A stretch of DNA of 64,000 bases, taken from the NCBI GenBank assembly GCA_019634575.1, contig JAHCAY010000001.1, positions 1,798,001-1,862,000 of the forward strand, in the 5' to 3' direction. The DNA is from Candidatus Didemnitutus sp. (GTDB lineage: Bacteria; Verrucomicrobiota; Verrucomicrobiia; Opitutales; Opitutaceae). The position numbers and the translations under genes were made by a program. Each line of letters starts with the position of its first letter. Positions within the stretch are counted from its first letter, which is position 1. Shown in pieces: positions 61,815-64,000 of the stretch. Under the pieces are notes generated by a model. The model had not been told where the DNA came from. It ran no database searches and saw nothing but the letters and a program-made list of their open reading frames with translations.

Positions 61815-64000
61815 ATGACTCGCGCCCTCTTCCTTTTTCTCCTCGGCGGCAGCCTCGGTCTCGCGCTCTCCGCTCAGACGCCCAGCGAGGAGCCCGCGCG
61901 TCTCGAACCGCTCGTCGTCACCGCTCAGAAACGCGGTCAGTCCATCGAATCGGTTCCCGCCTCCCTCACCGCCTACTCCGGCACCGCGCTCGCCGCGCTC
62001 GGCATCGATTCCTTCGACGCGCTCGCGCCGCTCGTGCCGGGCCTCTTCGTCTCCACCCAATCGCCGTCGTATCCCAGCCTCAACGTCCGCGGCGTCGGCA
62101 CCGACTCGAACGACCCGCGCCAGGAGCCGCGCGTCTCCGTCTTCCTCGACGGCGTCGCCATCGGTCGCACCGCCGGCGCCTCGGTGGCGCTCTTCGACCT
62201 CGCGCAAGTCGAGGTGCTGAAAGGCCCCCAAGGCACGCTCTTCGGCCGCCACGCCGGCTCCGGCGCGCTCTCGCTCGTCACCGCGCGCCCCGCCGCGACC
62301 GACTCCGCGCGCCTCGCGCTCGGCGGCGGCGACGCCGGCCAGCGCCGCGCCACCGGTTTCGTCAACACCGCCTCGCCCGACGCGCGCCTGAGCGCGCGCG
62401 TGGCCTTCCTTTTCGATCGCGCCGATGGCGCCACGCCCAACCTCGCCGGCGGTCCCGCGCTCGGCGGCCGCGACACCGTCGCGTTGCGCCCATCGCTGCG
62501 CCGGCAACCGCAGCCCGACACCACCATCGATCTCATCCTCGGCTACGAACGCGACACGGCGAGCGGCACCGCGTTCAAGAGCGGCGTCATCCCCACCTCG
62601 CGCGGCGACACCGATCCGTTCACCGCCGCCGAACTCAATCGCGGCGCCGCGCTCGGCGGCACGCGCGAGCTCCACAGCGCCACGCTCTCGCTCTCGCACC
62701 GCCTCGCGCCGCGCTGGACGCTCGTCTCGCTCACCTCCGCGCGGCGCTTCACGGCGCACGACGAGAGCGACATCGACGGCTCGCGCCTCTTCCTCCTCGA
62801 AGCCGGCGACCACCAAACCGGCCGCGAACTCAGTCAGGAACTCCGTCTCAACTTCGACGACGACCAGCGCCTCGCCGGCTTCCTCGGCCTGAGCGCCACG
62901 CGCGAACGCGCCGCCGAGACGGTCGATCTCGCCACCGACGAGCGCCAGCTCTGGCCGTTCCTCGCGGGCAATTTCCGCAGCGGCCTCCTCGCCGCTGGCG
63001 TGCCCGCCACACTCGTCGACGCCGCCGTGCCGCCGCTGCATCCGTTCCTCCCGCAGACGAATCTTCCCGCCGGCTTCGCCGCGCTCGCGTTCGTGCCGCC
63101 GCTCGCGCCGCTCGCCACACTCGCCGGTGCGCCGCTGCGCCCACTCGCGGCCGACCGTTACCGTAACGACGCCGCGTTCGACGCCGTCGATTTTTTCGCC
63201 GACGGCACCTGGCGCGCGACCGAACGCCTCGAACTCACCGCCGGCCTCCGCCTCACGCTCGAGCACCAGACCACCGGCTACGAAGCGCCCGCCGACGCCG
63301 TGCCTTCGACACTCGGCTTCCTCCTCGGCGCCACGCCGAATTTCGCCATCGCACCCACCGCCGGCCGCCTCACCGACTCCGCGCGCTCCACCGGCTGGGT
63401 CGGCCGCCTCGCCGCCCGCTACCTCGCCACACCGCGCGCCAGTCTCTACGCCACGCTCTCGCGCGGCCGCCGTCCGCCCGCGCTCATCATCACGTCCACC
63501 GATCGCACTCGCGCGCGCGAGGAATCGATCGTCAACGCCGAGCTCGGCGCCAAGGGCCAGTCGGCGGACGCGCGCTACCGCTGGTCGCTCGCCGCGTTCG
63601 CGTATCGCTACCGCCATTTCCAGACCTCCGTGCAAGACCCCGCGAACCTCGCACGCTTCGTCACGCTCGACGCCGGCAGCGCCACCGGCCGCGGCGCCGA
63701 AGCCTCCCTCACCGCGCAACTGAACGGCGCGTGCGCGCTCTTCGCCACCTACGGCTACACCGACGCCACCTTCGACGACCGCGCCGACAACGGCATCGCG
63801 CAACAATTCGCCGGCTCCACCTTCCGCCTCACCTCGCGGCACACCGCCGCGCTCGGCGCAAGCTGGACCGCGCCGTTCGCGCGCGGGCGATTCACCTTCG
63901 CGCCGCGCCTCGAGTATCGCTCGGCGCATTTCTTCGACGACGACAACACGCGCTCCGGCGGCACGCTCCGCCAACCCGGCGGCGCGCTGCTCCACGCCCG
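61815..64000 (+). CDS. TonB-dependent outer-membrane receptor (3' end outside window)
   Basis: First 728 residues of a TonB-dependent receptor; the frame runs off the window. Signal peptide MTRALFLFLLGGSLGLALSA precedes a TonB-box-like ARLEPLVVTAQKRG. The plug domain (VPGLFVSTQSPSYPSLNVRG, VFLDGVAIGR, LKGPQGTLFGRHAGSGALSL) is clear, and the barrel region follows with typical strands. It imports a substrate such as a siderophore, vitamin or carbohydrate. Position after a LytS-LytTR pair suggests regulated expression. ATG at 61815. Confidence 0.88.
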   Translation, partial: MTRALFLFLLGGSLGLALSAQTPSEEPARLEPLVVTAQKRGQSIESVPASLTAYSGTALAALGIDSFDALAPLVPGLFVSTQSPSYPSLNVRGVGTDSNDPRQEPRVSVFLDGVAIGRTAGASVALFDLAQVEVLKGPQGTLFGRHAGSGALSLVTARPAATDSARLALGGGDAGQRRATGFVNTASPDARLSARVAFLFDRADGATPNLAGGPALGGRDTVALRPSLRRQPQPDTTIDLILGYERDTASGTAFKSGVIPTSRGDTDPFTAAELNRGAALGGTRELHSATLSLSHRLAPRWTLVSLTSARRFTAHDESDIDGSRLFLLEAGDHQTGRELSQELRLNFDDDQRLAGFLGLSATRERAAETVDLATDERQLWPFLAGNFRSGLLAAGVPATLVDAAVPPLHPFLPQTNLPAGFAALAFVPPLAPLATLAGAPLRPLAADRYRNDAAFDAVDFFADGTWRATERLELTAGLRLTLEHQTTGYEAPADAVPSTLGFLLGATPNFAIAPTAGRLTDSARSTGWVGRLAARYLATPRASLYATLSRGRRPPALIITSTDRTRAREESIVNAELGAKGQSADARYRWSLAAFAYRYRHFQTSVQDPANLARFVTLDAGSATGRGAEASLTAQLNGACALFATYGYTDATFDDRADNGIAQQFAGSTFRLTSRHTAALGASWTAPFARGRFTFAPRLEYRSAHFFDDDNTRSGGTLRQPGGALLHA

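Noticed and set aside
61695..63995. 766-residue antisense frame over the TonB-dependent receptor
   Set aside because: Composition is Ala/Arg/Glu/Gly monotony typical of shadow frames; the sense strand shows a signal peptide and plug domain.

Overview
The window is about 64 kb of very GC-rich, gene-dense bacterial chromosome with roughly 63 protein genes, two of them cut by the window edges. I see no tRNA, rRNA, CRISPR array, transposase or phage gene. An exosortase with PEP-CTERM substrates, a MoxR-DUF58-DUF4350-DUF4129 operon, many TPR, VWA and HDOD proteins, a TonB-dependent receptor and short palindromic intergenic repeats all fit Verrucomicrobiota, most likely an Opitutaceae-like organism. 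That placement is inference from gene content and style. Many genes begin with ATG, GTG or TTG without a clear Shine-Dalgarno sequence, and ATGA or GTGA overlaps define several operons.

Layout. 1-7058 (minus): one co-directional block running RDD/GYF protein, two zinc-finger membrane proteins, DUF4129-type membrane protein, DUF4350, MoxR ATPase, DUF58. 7170-9911 (minus): a sigma-region-4-like/VWA fusion. 9968-15406: an orphan oligopeptide-binding lipoprotein, an OGG1-type glycosylase, Hsp15 and an HDOD protein. 15590-19715: a PEP-CTERM sorting locus (TPR protein, exosortase-EpsI fusion, substrate, terminator). 19825-21956: EttA and a YciI protein. 22011-26924: two convergent arsenic arms, arsR-acr3-arsC and arsR-permease-thioredoxin-thioredoxin-ccdA, followed by an aquaporin. 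28347-31288: small housekeeping proteins. 31506-35171: an Arg/Gly-rich disordered protein, MurA and RuvB. 35206-38535: creB-creC-mini-creD plus a small lipoprotein-like gene, with a phased TTCAC array upstream of creD. 41038-45092: a likely compatible-solute locus (sucrose-phosphate-synthase-like GT4, short MscS channel, SPP-type phosphatase fused to a GH100-like hydrolase). 45296-46897: a TIR domain fused to a parallel beta-helix, flanked by a 30-bp direct repeat. 46968-54398: antiporter, lectin-like PEP-CTERM protein, SDR, FolE2, PTPS/QueD, WalJ-like hydrolase and an organophosphate antiporter. 54572-58855: pyruvate kinase, acid phosphatase, DUF1653, CobW GTPase. 59169-64000: LytS-type kinase, LytTR regulator and a TonB-dependent receptor.

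How the genes work together. The clearest functional units are PEP-CTERM export with its own substrate, arsenic detoxification with an attached thiol-redox arm, a CreBC system that probably controls a reduced CreD, and a proposed sugar-osmolyte make/store/release/degrade locus. The TIR-beta-helix gene is the best candidate for a recently acquired and undescribed function. It sits between two convergent genes whose shared boundary has been duplicated on both sides of it.
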